DNA of 64,000 nucleotides from Ezakiella massiliensis. GTDB taxonomy: Bacteria > Bacillota > Clostridia > Tissierellales > Peptoniphilaceae. Both the position numbers and the translations under genes were made by a program. The DNA is taken from NCBI RefSeq assembly GCF_900120165.1, contig NZ_LT635475.1, forward strand, positions 186,001-250,000. Direction: 5' to 3'. The notes under the pieces are model-generated. The model had not been told where the DNA came from. It saw nothing but the letters and a program-made list of their open reading frames with translations, and searched no databases. Shown here piece by piece: positions 20,437 through 30,082 of the stretch. The stretch's first letter is position 1; each line of letters opens with the position of its first letter.

Positions 20437-20445
20437 GAGGTTAAA

Positions 20446-20595
20446 ATGAAATTTGTTAAAACACTTTCAAAGAAAAATTTAAAACACACATATTGCAAAG
20501 GTGGTTGTGGTGAATGTCAAACATCATGTCAATCAGCCTGCAAAACAAGCTGCACTGTTGGAAACCAAAAGTGTGAAAATCCAAATTTAAAATAG
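20446..20595 (+). CDS. scfA: SCIFF precursor peptide (six-cysteine ranthipeptide family)
   Basis: A 49-residue ribosomally made peptide. Its C-terminal half carries the invariant SCIFF core, with cysteines at 21, 24, 28, 32, 36 and 43, plus an extra cysteine at 17. The segment CGECQTSCQSACKTSCTVGN is nearly invariant in Clostridia. In characterised homologues the radical SAM partner makes a thioether from a cysteine to a threonine; C32 and T37 occupy those positions here. The start ATG follows TAGGAGG at spacing 6. The biological role of SCIFF is still unsettled. A strong terminator follows immediately after the stop. Confidence 0.95.
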   Translation: MKFVKTLSKKNLKHTYCKGGCGECQTSCQSACKTSCTVGNQKCENPNLK

Positions 20596-20622
20596 GAGTG
20601 GAACTCTCCACTCTATTTTTTT
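20596..20622 (+). terminator. Intrinsic terminator/attenuator between scfA and scfB
   Basis: GAGTGGA, loop ACTC, TCCACTC, then TATTTTTTT. It begins on the base after the scfA stop and its T run touches the scfB start, so only read-through transcripts can carry scfB. Confidence 0.85.
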
Positions 20623-20623
20623 G

Positions 20624-21979
20624 ATGATGGATAAGTTAAATAAAATCCACAAGTTTTATCTAAACAATGCTTACATTGTTCTAGATATTAATTCAGGTGC
20701 AGTTCATGTTGTGGATAAAATTATTTATGATATAGTTGATATATTTGATGAATACTCAGTAGAAGAATTATCTAAGAAGTTCAATTATAGTGAAGATGAA
20801 ATTAATACAGCAATTTCTGAGATCAATACGTTGATTGATGAAGAAATGCTTTTTACAGATCCAATTGAAGTGGATCTGATTCCTTTTAAGAATCAAAATG
20901 TGGTTAAAGCCCTTTGCTTACACTTAGCTCATGATTGTAACTTAAAGTGTGAATATTGCTTTGCTGCTCAAGGAAATTTTAAAGGTGAGAGTTGCTTGAT
21001 GCCACTAGAAGTTGGTAAGCAAGCTTTATTGTTTCTATGCCAAAACTCAGGTAATAGACAAAATCTTGAGGTAGACTTTTTTGGCGGCGAACCTCTCATG
21101 AACTACGATGTATTAGTAGAACTTGTCAAGTACGGCAGAGAGCTTGAAAAAGAATATAATAAAAAATTCAGATTCACATGCACTACTAACGGGGTTCTTC
21201 TCACGGATGATAAGATTGAATTTTTAAATCGTGAGATGAGTAACATTGTCTTAAGCCTTGATGGTAGAAAGTCTGTAAATGATAAAATGAGAAAGACTTT
21301 AACCGATAAAGGATCTTATGATATTATTGTTCCTAAATTCAAAAAACTTGTTGAGCAAAGAGGCGACAAGGACTATTATATTAGAGGAACTTTCACTAAT
21401 CAAAACTTAGATTTTTCTAATGATATACGTGATTTCTATGAACAGGGCTTCAAAAAAGTTTCTGTAGAACCGGTTGTTACAGACCCTAATGAATATTATG
21501 CTATTAGGGAAGAACACCTGGATGAGATCTTAAAAGAATATGAGAAATTTTCAAAAGAATATATTGATATATTAAAGACAGATGATAAGTTTATGTTTTT
21601 TCACTTTATGATTGACTTAAACCAAGGTCCATGTATTATTAAGCGGGCTTCAGGTTGTGGAGCAGGTCATGAATATATGGCCGTAACTCCAACTGGCGAT
21701 TTATATCCTTGCCATCAGTTTGTTAGCGAGAAGGAATTTAAGCTAGGAGACGTATATAATGGCGTAGAAAATACTAAACTTAGAGATGAATTCAAATGCA
21801 CAAATGTATTTACTAAAGATGAGTGCAAGGATTGTTGGGCAAGGTTTTATTGTAGTGGCGGCTGCCATGCTAATTCTTGGTTTGAAAGCCACGACATTAA
21901 TAAAACTTATAAAATTGGATGCGAGATGGAAAGAAAGCGCATTGAATGTGCTATATCTGTACTTGCAAATCAGGATTAG
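20624..21979 (+). CDS. scfB: Radical SAM-SPASM thioether maturase of SCIFF
   Basis: A protein of about 451 residues. An N-terminal peptide-recognition region (AYIVLDINSGAVHVVDKIIYD) precedes the radical SAM motif CNLKCEYCF and a SPASM domain with auxiliary-cluster cysteines (CGAGHEYMAV, CHQF, CKDCWARFYCSGGC). It should install the Cys-Thr thioether in ScfA. Start choice is uncertain: TTG, ATG and ATG follow one another right after the terminator T run, and there is no purine-rich site at normal spacing. The only GGAG lies inside the hairpin about 26 bases away. Low expression relative to scfA is inferred. Confidence 0.93.
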   Translation: MMDKLNKIHKFYLNNAYIVLDINSGAVHVVDKIIYDIVDIFDEYSVEELSKKFNYSEDEINTAISEINTLIDEEMLFTDPIEVDLIPFKNQNVVKALCLHLAHDCNLKCEYCFAAQGNFKGESCLMPLEVGKQALLFLCQNSGNRQNLEVDFFGGEPLMNYDVLVELVKYGRELEKEYNKKFRFTCTTNGVLLTDDKIEFLNREMSNIVLSLDGRKSVNDKMRKTLTDKGSYDIIVPKFKKLVEQRGDKDYYIRGTFTNQNLDFSNDIRDFYEQGFKKVSVEPVVTDPNEYYAIREEHLDEILKEYEKFSKEYIDILKTDDKFMFFHFMIDLNQGPCIIKRASGCGAGHEYMAVTPTGDLYPCHQFVSEKEFKLGDVYNGVENTKLRDEFKCTNVFTKDECKDCWARFYCSGGCHANSWFESHDINKTYKIGCEMERKRIECAISVLANQD

Positions 21980-21988
21980 GGAGGGATT

Positions 21989-23257
21989 ATGAATAAAAAA
22001 TCCATTATATCCTTTATTATCATCGTAGCAATTGTTTTAGGAATTGCTTGTGTGGGTCTATTCGGCCTAAAGGTTGGTAATAAAGAATTTGTAAAAGCGA
22101 AGGATGCTATATCACTCGGATTAGACCTTCAAGGTGGGGTTTATGTTCTACTTGAAGCACAAACTGATGCTACAGGCAATGAACTAACCAGAATTATGGA
22201 GCAGTCAAAGGCTGTTATTCAACAAAGAGTAGATGGTCTTGGACTTAGTGAACCCAACATTGCTATTGAAGGTGGCAATAGAATAAGAGTTGAATTAGCA
22301 GGAGTTAAAGATGCTGAAGAAGCTATGGAGCTTATTGGCAAGACTGCACAATTAGCTTTTGTAGATCCAGACGGTAAGACTGTTCTTACAGGTAAAAATG
22401 TTGTTGAATCTATGGTTCAATATACAGATGATCCTGTTAAGGGACAAGTACCAGTTGTTAGCTTGGAATTTGATAAAGAAGGTTCAGATTTATTTTATGA
22501 GGCAACTCAAAGACTTGCCGCAGAAACAGAGCCACAAAAGAAACTACTCTTTATTGTTTTAGATAATGAAGTTATTTCATCACCTATAGTTCAAACTCCA
22601 ATTAGTGGTGGCAAAGCTCAAATTAGTGGTGAAAATATGTCTATTGATGAAGCTGCTAAATTAGCAACACTTATCAAGGCTGGGGCACTTCCTGTACCAC
22701 TTGAAGAATTAACAAGCTCAGTTATAGGACCTACATTAGGTCTGGATGCTTATGAAAAATCAATTTTAGCAATTTGCATTTCATTGATTGCAATCATGAT
22801 TATTATGTTGATTTTATATAAGGCTTTATCAATCCCAGCTATAATTGGTTTAACTGTATACACAGAAATACTTGTTATTTTCTATCTATTATTAGATGTT
22901 AAACTAACCTTACCAGGCATTGCAGGTTTGATTTTATCTATCGGTATGGCAGTTGATACAAACGTTGTTATTTTCGAAAGAATCAGAGAAGAATTGAAGA
23001 TTGGTAAAACACCTGAAGCTGCAATAAACGCAGGTCATCATAGGGCTTTATCATCTGTTATTGACTCAAACGTAACTACATTTATAGCAGGACTTGTTCT
23101 TTATAAATTTGGTGTAGCATCAATCAAAGGCTTTGGTATTACATTAATGCTAGGTATTGTAGCATCAATGGTTACGGGAGTTCTATTGTCAAGATTGATT
23201 CTAAAGTTAATGACTGGATTCATTAAGACAAAGAATCCAAAGGTATGGGGAGCATAG
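21989..23257 (+). CDS. secD: Protein translocase subunit SecD
   Basis: A 422-residue membrane protein with the SecD marks LGLDLQGGVYVLLEA (periplasmic P1 start), the P1 domain, GPTLG and six membrane segments ending in LSIGMAVDTNVVIFERIREEL. SecDF uses the ion gradient to pull proteins through the SecYEG channel. GGGAGGG precedes the ATG; secF follows 10 bases later. Confidence 0.97.
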   Translation: MNKKSIISFIIIVAIVLGIACVGLFGLKVGNKEFVKAKDAISLGLDLQGGVYVLLEAQTDATGNELTRIMEQSKAVIQQRVDGLGLSEPNIAIEGGNRIRVELAGVKDAEEAMELIGKTAQLAFVDPDGKTVLTGKNVVESMVQYTDDPVKGQVPVVSLEFDKEGSDLFYEATQRLAAETEPQKKLLFIVLDNEVISSPIVQTPISGGKAQISGENMSIDEAAKLATLIKAGALPVPLEELTSSVIGPTLGLDAYEKSILAICISLIAIMIIMLILYKALSIPAIIGLTVYTEILVIFYLLLDVKLTLPGIAGLILSIGMAVDTNVVIFERIREELKIGKTPEAAINAGHHRALSSVIDSNVTTFIAGLVLYKFGVASIKGFGITLMLGIVASMVTGVLLSRLILKLMTGFIKTKNPKVWGA

Positions 23258-23267
23258 GAGGTTTATT

Positions 23268-24128
23268 ATGGATTTTATTAAAAACAGAAAAATATTTTAT
23301 GTTATCTCAGCTCTATTTATATTAACAGGAATCGTCTTCTATTTTATAAATGGATTCAACTATGGTATTGACTTTACAGGTGGTACTGTATTTGAAATAC
23401 ATGCTGACAGTCAATTGGATTCAGATGAGCTGATGTCAATTTTTAAACCACTTGATAATACCTCATCAGTAGTATATTCAGGTGAACAGAAGCAAACTGC
23501 AATTGTAAAAAGCACAAAAGATTTTAATTCAAAAGAAGTTGCAGATATAAAAAATCAACTAAAAGAAAAGTTTGGTATTGAAAAAGAAAAAATTTCCAAC
23601 GATACAACAGGCGCAACTATGGGACGTGAAACTAGACAAAAAGCATTAACCTCAATTTTAATTGCTGGTGCTTTGATGCTAGTTTATATCACAATTAGAT
23701 TTGAATTTAAATTTGGATTAGCTTCAGTATGTGCTTTGTTGCATGACGTTTTGGTAACTCTTGCTTGCTATTCAATCTTCCAACTACCATTTAACTCGAG
23801 CTTAATTGCTGCTATTTTAACAATAGTTGGTTATTCTATCAATGCTACAATTATCATATTTGATAGAATTAGAGAAGAAAAGAAGTTTATGAATGGTCGT
23901 ACAATTGAACAAGTTATCAATGAATCTATTAATAAGACTTTAAGACGTACTATTATTACAACCGTTACAACAGTTCTAGCTGTAGTTACTTTGTATTATG
24001 TAGGTGTTGAAGCTGTTAAGATCTTAGCATTACCATTATTGATTGGTTTGCTTGCTGGCTCTTATTCATCATTGTTCTTAGCATCTAGTTTCTGGTACGA
24101 CTTTAGCAAGAAAAGCTTTAAAAAGTAG
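23268..24128 (+). CDS. secF: Protein translocase subunit SecF
   Basis: A 286-residue membrane protein with six membrane segments and the SecF signatures GIDFTGGTVFEI and GYSINATIIIFDRIREEKK. Partner of SecD. It is the last gene of the yajC unit, ending before a strong hairpin terminator. Confidence 0.96.
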   Translation: MDFIKNRKIFYVISALFILTGIVFYFINGFNYGIDFTGGTVFEIHADSQLDSDELMSIFKPLDNTSSVVYSGEQKQTAIVKSTKDFNSKEVADIKNQLKEKFGIEKEKISNDTTGATMGRETRQKALTSILIAGALMLVYITIRFEFKFGLASVCALLHDVLVTLACYSIFQLPFNSSLIAAILTIVGYSINATIIIFDRIREEKKFMNGRTIEQVINESINKTLRRTIITTVTTVLAVVTLYYVGVEAVKILALPLLIGLLAGSYSSLFLASSFWYDFSKKSFKK

Positions 24129-24151
24129 ACTAAAAATTAAAAAAGTGTTAC

Positions 24152-24195
24152 AATAAGGGTGAGCCTATGCTCATCCTTATTTTATTTTTATTTTT
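24152..24195 (+). terminator. Intrinsic terminator after secF
   Basis: A 13-base stem (AATAAGGGTGAGC with GCTCATCCTTATT, one G-T pair, loop CTAT) followed by a T-rich tail. Confidence 0.88.
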
Positions 24196-24228
24196 ATAAT
24201 TTATTATTTTTATTTAAGAGGGGACAAT

Positions 24229-25974
24229 ATGGAGAAATGGTTTATAAAACAAAAGCATAGAGAAAAATTTCCGAAAACTTCTTTAGACTTACTTACTAAA
24301 ACTAAATTACAAATTTTATATAACCGTGATATTGTTGATATTAAAGATATTGAAGATTACATTACTGTGCCAGATACACTTTTAAATGATATAAACACTA
24401 TGAAAAATTATGATATTCTAAAAAGTTATATTGATAAGGCTGTGGAAGAAAATTTAAAGGTATATATTGTTGGTGATTATGACGTTGATGGGATTATGTG
24501 CACTTCAATATTTATTAAAACTTTTACTGAACTAGGTATAGATGTTTCTTATAAAATTCCTCATAGGGTTGAAGATGGATACGGAATTAATAGTACTATG
24601 GTTAAGGATATTGTAAATGAAGGCGGAGATTTAATAATTACATGTGACAATGGTGTTCAAGCCTTTGATGCTGCGAATAAAGCTAAAGAGTTAGGGATAG
24701 ATTTAATAATCACAGATCACCATCAAATTAAAAGTGAAGATGGAAATGATATATTACCTAATGCAGTAGCTGTAATTGATCCATTAAGAAGGGATTGCAA
24801 CTATCCTTTTAAAGATTTATGTGGGGCGGGTATTGTCTTTAAAATCTGTGTAGATCTTTTGAAAGAATATAATAAGCTATCTGAAGATTTATATGATGAA
24901 TTAATTTCTCTTGCAGCTTTTGCCACAGTTTGTGATGTAGTTAATTTAATAGGTGAAAACAGGTATATTGCAACGAAGGGTATTCTGGCCTTAAGAAGAA
25001 CAAAAAATATCGGACTGAATTCTTTAATAGAAGTATCAGCTATTAATAAAAATCAAATTGACACTTACCATCTTGGTTTTATTTTAGGCCCTAGATTTAA
25101 TGCAAGTGGTAGGTTAGATACCGCAAGTTTGGGTATAGAATTATTAATTACAAATGATAGTATTAAAGCTGATTCAATTGCAATGGAACTTAATGAACTT
25201 AATGAAGAGCGGAAGTCTATGACTGAAGATGCCTTAAAAAAAGTTCTTACAAATATTAATCCAGGTAATCTTAATGATTTTATTGTTGAATATGTAAAGG
25301 GGACCCATGAATCTGTTGCTGGTATTGTTGCAGGTCGAGTTAAAGAAAGGTTTAATAGGCCTACAATAGTTTTAACAGATGCAAAAAATGGTTTAAAAGG
25401 GTCTGGCAGATCTATTGATAATTTCAATATGTTTAAAGCTATTTCTGCTTGTAGTTCTTACTTGGATAAGTTTGGTGGCCACGAAATGGCAGCAGGTATT
25501 TCAATGCAAGAAGCTAACTTAGAAGAATTTAAATTGGCTCTTAACCAATATGCTAAGGATAATGAAATTGACCTTAGCCGGGAGATTTCAGTTGATGCCT
25601 TATTTCCTATAGCCTTGGTTGACCTAAGATTATTGGATATGATTAATTCATTTAGGCCATTTGGTAAGGGTAATCCAGACCCTTTATTTGCAGATAGGAA
25701 TTTAACTTTAAAAAACTTCAGAGTTTTTGGAAAGAACAAAAATGTTATTAAATTAGAGTTTGTTACGAATGTTAATACCCCAAGAGAAGCTGTTTTATTT
25801 CAAGATGAAGATATATTTTTACAATTTATAAAAGATAATTATAATAATGATATTGCTTATTTATTGAACAATGGAAAAATTACTATGGACATTGTTTATT
25901 ATCCAAAACTCAATGAGTTTAGGGGTATTAAAAATGTCGATGTTGTTATAACAAATTACAGAATTGCGAGGTGA
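24229..25974 (+). CDS. recJ: Single-strand-specific 5'-3' exonuclease RecJ
   Basis: A 581-residue DHH-family nuclease. Metal-binding motifs are GDYDVDGIM, TCDNGVQAF, ITDHHQIK and the DHHA1 motif GGHEMAAGISM. It degrades 5' ends in recombination and repair. At 581 residues it is close to the minimal core length; the C-terminal extension found in some Firmicutes is missing. GAGGGG sits before the ATG. In many Clostridia apt lies between recJ and rel; here the rel gene starts with nothing between. Confidence 0.94.
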   Translation: MEKWFIKQKHREKFPKTSLDLLTKTKLQILYNRDIVDIKDIEDYITVPDTLLNDINTMKNYDILKSYIDKAVEENLKVYIVGDYDVDGIMCTSIFIKTFTELGIDVSYKIPHRVEDGYGINSTMVKDIVNEGGDLIITCDNGVQAFDAANKAKELGIDLIITDHHQIKSEDGNDILPNAVAVIDPLRRDCNYPFKDLCGAGIVFKICVDLLKEYNKLSEDLYDELISLAAFATVCDVVNLIGENRYIATKGILALRRTKNIGLNSLIEVSAINKNQIDTYHLGFILGPRFNASGRLDTASLGIELLITNDSIKADSIAMELNELNEERKSMTEDALKKVLTNINPGNLNDFIVEYVKGTHESVAGIVAGRVKERFNRPTIVLTDAKNGLKGSGRSIDNFNMFKAISACSSYLDKFGGHEMAAGISMQEANLEEFKLALNQYAKDNEIDLSREISVDALFPIALVDLRLLDMINSFRPFGKGNPDPLFADRNLTLKNFRVFGKNKNVIKLEFVTNVNTPREAVLFQDEDIFLQFIKDNYNNDIAYLLNNGKITMDIVYYPKLNEFRGIKNVDVVITNYRIAR

Positions 25975-25978
25975 TAAT

Positions 25979-28123
25979 ATGATAGATAATTTATTAAAAT
26001 CAATTGAGAGCTATAATCCAGATTTTGATAGGGATTTAGTTATAAAGGCTTTTGAATATGCTAATAGCCATCACGAAGGACAAAAGAGGAAAAGTGGTGA
26101 GCCATATATAATCCATCCAGTTGCAGTTGCAGAGATTTTAGCAAGTCTTAATATGGATACTGCGACTATTTGCGCTGGACTCCTTCATGATACAATTGAA
26201 GACACCTCTGCTACCTATGAAGATATTCAAGAAAAATTTGGAACTGATATTGCAAATTTAGTTGAAGGCGTAACAAAAATTAAATCTATCAATTATCAAT
26301 CTGGTGAAGAATCACAAGCTGAAAATATTAGAAAACTTGTTCTAGCAATGAGTAAGGATATTAGGGTCGTTATAGTAAAACTAGCAGACAGACTTCATAA
26401 CTTAAGAACTCTAGAATATATGACTGATGAAAAGAGGCAAAGAATTGCCAGAGAAACCTTGGATATTTACGCTCCTTTAGCTCATAGGCTAGGTATATCT
26501 AGAATTAAGTGGGAACTTGAAGATCTTTGCCTTAGACATATAGACCCAGATACTTATTATGATTTAGTTGATAAGGTCAACAAAAAAAGAGCTGAAAGAG
26601 AATATCAAATTGAGAATATAATTGATCAGCTTAAAGAAAAGCTTGATGAACAAAACCTTAAATATTATATAGAGGGCAGACCAAAGAGTTTCTATTCCAT
26701 TTATAAAAAAATGAAAGATCAGAATAAGTCATTTGAATCTATATATGACCTTACGGCTGTTAGAATAATCGTTGATACAGTTAACGAGTGCTATACTGCT
26801 CTTGGAGTTGTCCATGCTAACTGGAAGCCAATCCCAGGAAGATTCAAGGATTACATTGCTATGCCTAAGCCAAATATGTATCAATCGCTTCATACTACTG
26901 TTATGAGTGATGAAGGAGATGTCTTTGAAGTTCAAATTAGGACTTGGGATATGCATAAAACTGCTGAGTACGGTATTGCTGCTCACTGGATGTATAAAGA
27001 AAATCTAAAAAATGTAAATTTTGACTCTAATCTAAAATGGTTAAAGCAATTAATGGAATGGCAATCTGATTTAACAGATCCAAAAGACTTTATAGAAACA
27101 TTAAAGGTGGATTTTTTCAACGATGAAGTTTTTGCTTTTACACCAAACGGAGATGTCGTAGACCTACCTCAAGGTGCTACACCTGTTGACTTTGCATATA
27201 GAGTCCATACTGATGTTGGCAATAAATGTATTGGAGCTAAGGTTGATGGGAAGATTGTTCCATTAAATTATAAGTTGGAAAATGGAAATATCGTTGAGAT
27301 TATAACATCTAAAAATTTAGTAGGTCCAAGTAGAGACTGGTTAAAGTTTGTTAAGAGTAATAGGGCTAGGGGAAAAATTAAATCCTGGTTTAGATCTATT
27401 GATAAGGAAGAAAATACAGCTCTAGGCAAAGAAATGCTTTGGAATGAATTAAAGAATTTAAATATTGATGTTCATGAAGCACTTAGCAAAGAAAACATTA
27501 AAGATGTTCTAGATTATTTTTCTACAAATGAAATTGATGATTTATATCATTCAATTGGTTATGGCAACTTAAAGCTAGCAAATGTTGTTAATAAAATTAG
27601 ATTGCAAGTTCAGGATATACTTCCTAAACACAATATACCTAAGGAATTTAACCCAACCAAAGAACATTTTTCTAAATCTCAAAGTTCAATTATAGTAGAT
27701 GATATTCCTGGTCTAAAAGTAAGAATTTCAAAATGCTGTAATCCTCTTCCAGGCGATAGCATTATTGGATTTGTAACTAAAGGTCATGGAGTAAGTGTCC
27801 ACAGGGCTGACTGTCCAAATGCCAACGAGCTTAAAAACCGTCTATCAGAAATTTCCGTTAGATGGAGTAATGAAATTGATGGAGCTTTTATTAGCAATAT
27901 TGAGGTTAGAGCTACTGATAGAGTAGGTTTATTAAGTGAAGTGGCTGGATTTATGAGAGAACAAAATGCTCAACTTAAAGGATTAAATGCAAAAGTTGAG
28001 GATAATGGTGCAGCTACTATCTCTATGACTATTAAAGTAGACAATAAGGGTGAGTTAAACGATCTACTAAGAGATTTAAAACAAATCCCTTCAGTTTTAG
28101 ATGCTTATAGGAAGATAAACTAA
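25979..28123 (+). CDS. relA: Bifunctional (p)ppGpp synthetase/hydrolase Rel
   Basis: A 714-residue stringent-response enzyme. The hydrolase domain keeps the HD motif (AGLLHDTIEDT), and the synthetase has RIIVDTVNECY, PGRFKDYIA, YQSLHTTV and EVQIRTWDMH. The RFKD motif marks the bifunctional type. TGS (DLPQGATPVDFAYRVH), the zinc-finger region (SKCCNPLPGDSI) and ACT (DRVGLLSEV) domains follow. I use the ATG after GAGGTG (25968-25973), not the longer upstream frame. dtd follows with a TAATG overlap. Confidence 0.96.
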   Translation: MIDNLLKSIESYNPDFDRDLVIKAFEYANSHHEGQKRKSGEPYIIHPVAVAEILASLNMDTATICAGLLHDTIEDTSATYEDIQEKFGTDIANLVEGVTKIKSINYQSGEESQAENIRKLVLAMSKDIRVVIVKLADRLHNLRTLEYMTDEKRQRIARETLDIYAPLAHRLGISRIKWELEDLCLRHIDPDTYYDLVDKVNKKRAEREYQIENIIDQLKEKLDEQNLKYYIEGRPKSFYSIYKKMKDQNKSFESIYDLTAVRIIVDTVNECYTALGVVHANWKPIPGRFKDYIAMPKPNMYQSLHTTVMSDEGDVFEVQIRTWDMHKTAEYGIAAHWMYKENLKNVNFDSNLKWLKQLMEWQSDLTDPKDFIETLKVDFFNDEVFAFTPNGDVVDLPQGATPVDFAYRVHTDVGNKCIGAKVDGKIVPLNYKLENGNIVEIITSKNLVGPSRDWLKFVKSNRARGKIKSWFRSIDKEENTALGKEMLWNELKNLNIDVHEALSKENIKDVLDYFSTNEIDDLYHSIGYGNLKLANVVNKIRLQVQDILPKHNIPKEFNPTKEHFSKSQSSIIVDDIPGLKVRISKCCNPLPGDSIIGFVTKGHGVSVHRADCPNANELKNRLSEISVRWSNEIDGAFISNIEVRATDRVGLLSEVAGFMREQNAQLKGLNAKVEDNGAATISMTIKVDNKGELNDLLRDLKQIPSVLDAYRKIN

Positions 28124-28572
28124 TGATTGCAGTTTTACAAAGATGTGACGCTGTAAAGTGCATTATAGATGGGAAAATTAAAAGTGAGACTAACAATAAA
28201 ACTTTACTTGTGCTGTTGGGAGTAAAAAATGACGATAGCCAAGAGGATGTTGATTTTATTGTTAGAAAAATACCTGAGTTAAGGTTGTTTTCAGATGAAA
28301 ATGGTAAAATTAATTTAAGTGCTAAAGATGTAGGAGCTAGTTTATTTGTAGTTAGTCAGTTTACCTTGTATGCAAGATGCAGAAAAGGGAGGCGACCTAA
28401 CTTTATGGATGCTGCAGGGGCCGAGCTTGGAGAAGAACTTTATAATAAAGTAATTCAGGGCTTAGGTTCTAGCGGCTTAGAAATTCTAACTGGGGAATTT
28501 GGAGCAGATATGAACTTATTTTTTAATAATAATGGTCCAGTTACAATAATCTTAGATTCTAGAGAAGATTAG
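28123..28572 (+). CDS. dtd: D-aminoacyl-tRNA deacylase
   Basis: A 149-residue enzyme that hydrolyses D-amino acids (and glycine from tRNA-Ala) mischarged on tRNA. Both signature motifs are present: VSQFTLYA and NNNGPVTI (the GP cis-proline). The ATG overlaps the rel stop by one base. In many Clostridia this rel-dtd pair is followed by hemZ, hisS and aspS; here it is followed by a nitroreductase with its own promoter. Confidence 0.96.
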   Translation: MIAVLQRCDAVKCIIDGKIKSETNNKTLLVLLGVKNDDSQEDVDFIVRKIPELRLFSDENGKINLSAKDVGASLFVVSQFTLYARCRKGRRPNFMDAAGAELGEELYNKVIQGLGSSGLEILTGEFGADMNLFFNNNGPVTIILDSRED

Positions 28573-28598
28573 CAATTTTAATAAAAATTTGTTATAAT
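28569..28598 (+). promoter_or_regulatory. Promoter of the nitroreductase-glpX unit
   Basis: Weak TTAGCA, 18 bases, then TATAAT with an upstream TG (extended -10). Confidence 0.6.
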
Positions 28599-28617
28599 TA
28601 TGTGGGAGGAATTTATT

Positions 28618-29409
28618 ATGTTAATGAACAATTTTTTGGGCTCAAGAAAGAGCGTAAGACACTTCAAATCAAAATCAATTTCAAAGGCAACAGTTGAAAA
28701 AATTAACAACTTAATCAGAGTATTTAATTCTGATAAAGGCAATAGTTTTGCTTTTCACGAAAATGGCAAGGCTATTTATGATGGTCTAAATGGTCATGCT
28801 GGATATAACGGTGTAATGATAAGTGCACCTAGCTATATCTCAGTTGATTTTGGTGCATCCTCAGATAGGGAAAAGGTTATTGGCATGTATAATGCTGAAG
28901 ATATCATAACTTTCTTGGAATCAGAAGGTTTAGGATCCTGCTGGATTGGTTTGTTTGACACTGCTGATGACATTAAGACAAAAGTTTTTGGCAATGAACA
29001 CAAGGCTAATTTATTGTTAGCTATTGGATATCCAAAGGCAAGAAATCCTTTTGTAGTAGAAGAAGCTAGCGAAAGAAAACCTGTTGATGAAATTGTGTTC
29101 GATGGTAGCTTTGATAACCCTGTAGATATCAATATGCTAGAACAAAGAGGTTTGGATGACTTATTTTATTATGTAAGATTTGCTCCTAATACTTTAAATT
29201 CACAAACATGGAGATTCCTAATGAAAAACAATTCCGTTGAACTTTACTTAAAAGAGTTTGATGGCAAATATTTCTTTGAAGATGCTGGAATCATAATGTA
29301 TTATTTTGAAAGATTATACAACATGACCGGCTTCGACAAAAAATTTGAAGTTGAAAAAGAATTTAAAGAAGAAAATGGCATGATTAAGATTGCCACTATA
29401 AATTTATAG
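28618..29409 (+). CDS. Nitroreductase-family flavoprotein (TM1586-like)
   Basis: A 263-residue FMN-dependent nitroreductase-fold protein containing two half-domains. [18 protein letters not shown] begins the fold, [15 protein letters not shown] is the central helix, and [12 protein letters not shown] repeats the FMN-contact motif. It probably reduces a quinone, nitro compound or flavin with NAD(P)H; the natural substrate is unknown. Start ATG follows GGGAGGA at normal spacing; an ATG six bases later is an alternative. Confidence 0.82.
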   Translation: MLMNNFLGSRKSVRHFKSKSISKATVEKINNLIRVFNSDKGNSFAFHENGKAIYDGLNGHAGYNGVMISAPSYISVDFGASSDREKVIGMYNAEDIITFLESEGLGSCWIGLFDTADDIKTKVFGNEHKANLLLAIGYPKARNPFVVEEASERKPVDEIVFDGSFDNPVDINMLEQRGLDDLFYYVRFAPNTLNSQTWRFLMKNNSVELYLKEFDGKYFFEDAGIIMYYFERLYNMTGFDKKFEVEKEFKEENGMIKIATINL

Positions 29410-29417
29410 GATTTAAA

Positions 29418-30071
29418 ATGCGTTTTTTTATCGATACAGCTAATATTGAAGAGATTAAAGATATTGCAAAACTTGGTGTTATTTGTGGAGTTACAACAAA
29501 CCCAAGCTTGATAGCTAAAGAAGGCAGAGATTTTAAGTCAGTGGTTAAAGAAATAACCGATATTGTTGATGGTCCTATTAGCGCTGAAGTAAATTCCTAT
29601 GATACTGATGGTATGGTCAAAGAGGCTAGAGAACTTGCCAAGATACATGATAATATTGTTGTAAAAGTTCCTATGACCAAGGAGGCACTAGCGGCTATTA
29701 AAATTCTTTCAAAAGAAGGCATTAAAACAAATTGCACCTTGATTTTTTCTCTAAATCAAGCTCTTATGGCTGCTAATGCAGGTGCGACCTATGTAAGTCC
29801 TTTTATTGGTAGAATTGATGACATAGGCTATAATGGCATGCAACTTATTGAAGACATAATGCATGTATTTGAAGAGTATGGAATTGAAACAGAGGTAATT
29901 GCTGCATCTATTAGAACAGTAAATCATGTTAACGATGCCGCTAAAGCTGGATCAGATATTGCTACTATTCCTTATAAGATCTTTAATCAAATGATTAATC
30001 ATCCGCTAACAGACAAAGGCATAGATAGTTTTAAAAAAGACTGGGGAAAATTTCAAAATGAGATTAAATAA
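29418..30071 (+). CDS. fsa: Fructose-6-phosphate aldolase / short transaldolase
   Basis: A 217-residue class I aldolase of the TalC/FSA group. [13 protein letters not shown] and [13 protein letters not shown] open the barrel, and the Schiff-base lysine is in VVKVPMT. Members either transfer dihydroxyacetone units in the pentose phosphate pathway or cleave fructose 6-phosphate; sequence alone does not decide. glpX follows 11 bases later, the same neighbours as in Bacillus and many Clostridia. Confidence 0.92.
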   Translation: MRFFIDTANIEEIKDIAKLGVICGVTTNPSLIAKEGRDFKSVVKEITDIVDGPISAEVNSYDTDGMVKEARELAKIHDNIVVKVPMTKEALAAIKILSKEGIKTNCTLIFSLNQALMAANAGATYVSPFIGRIDDIGYNGMQLIEDIMHVFEEYGIETEVIAASIRTVNHVNDAAKAGSDIATIPYKIFNQMINHPLTDKGIDSFKKDWGKFQNEIK

Positions 30072-30082
30072 GGGGATAATAT

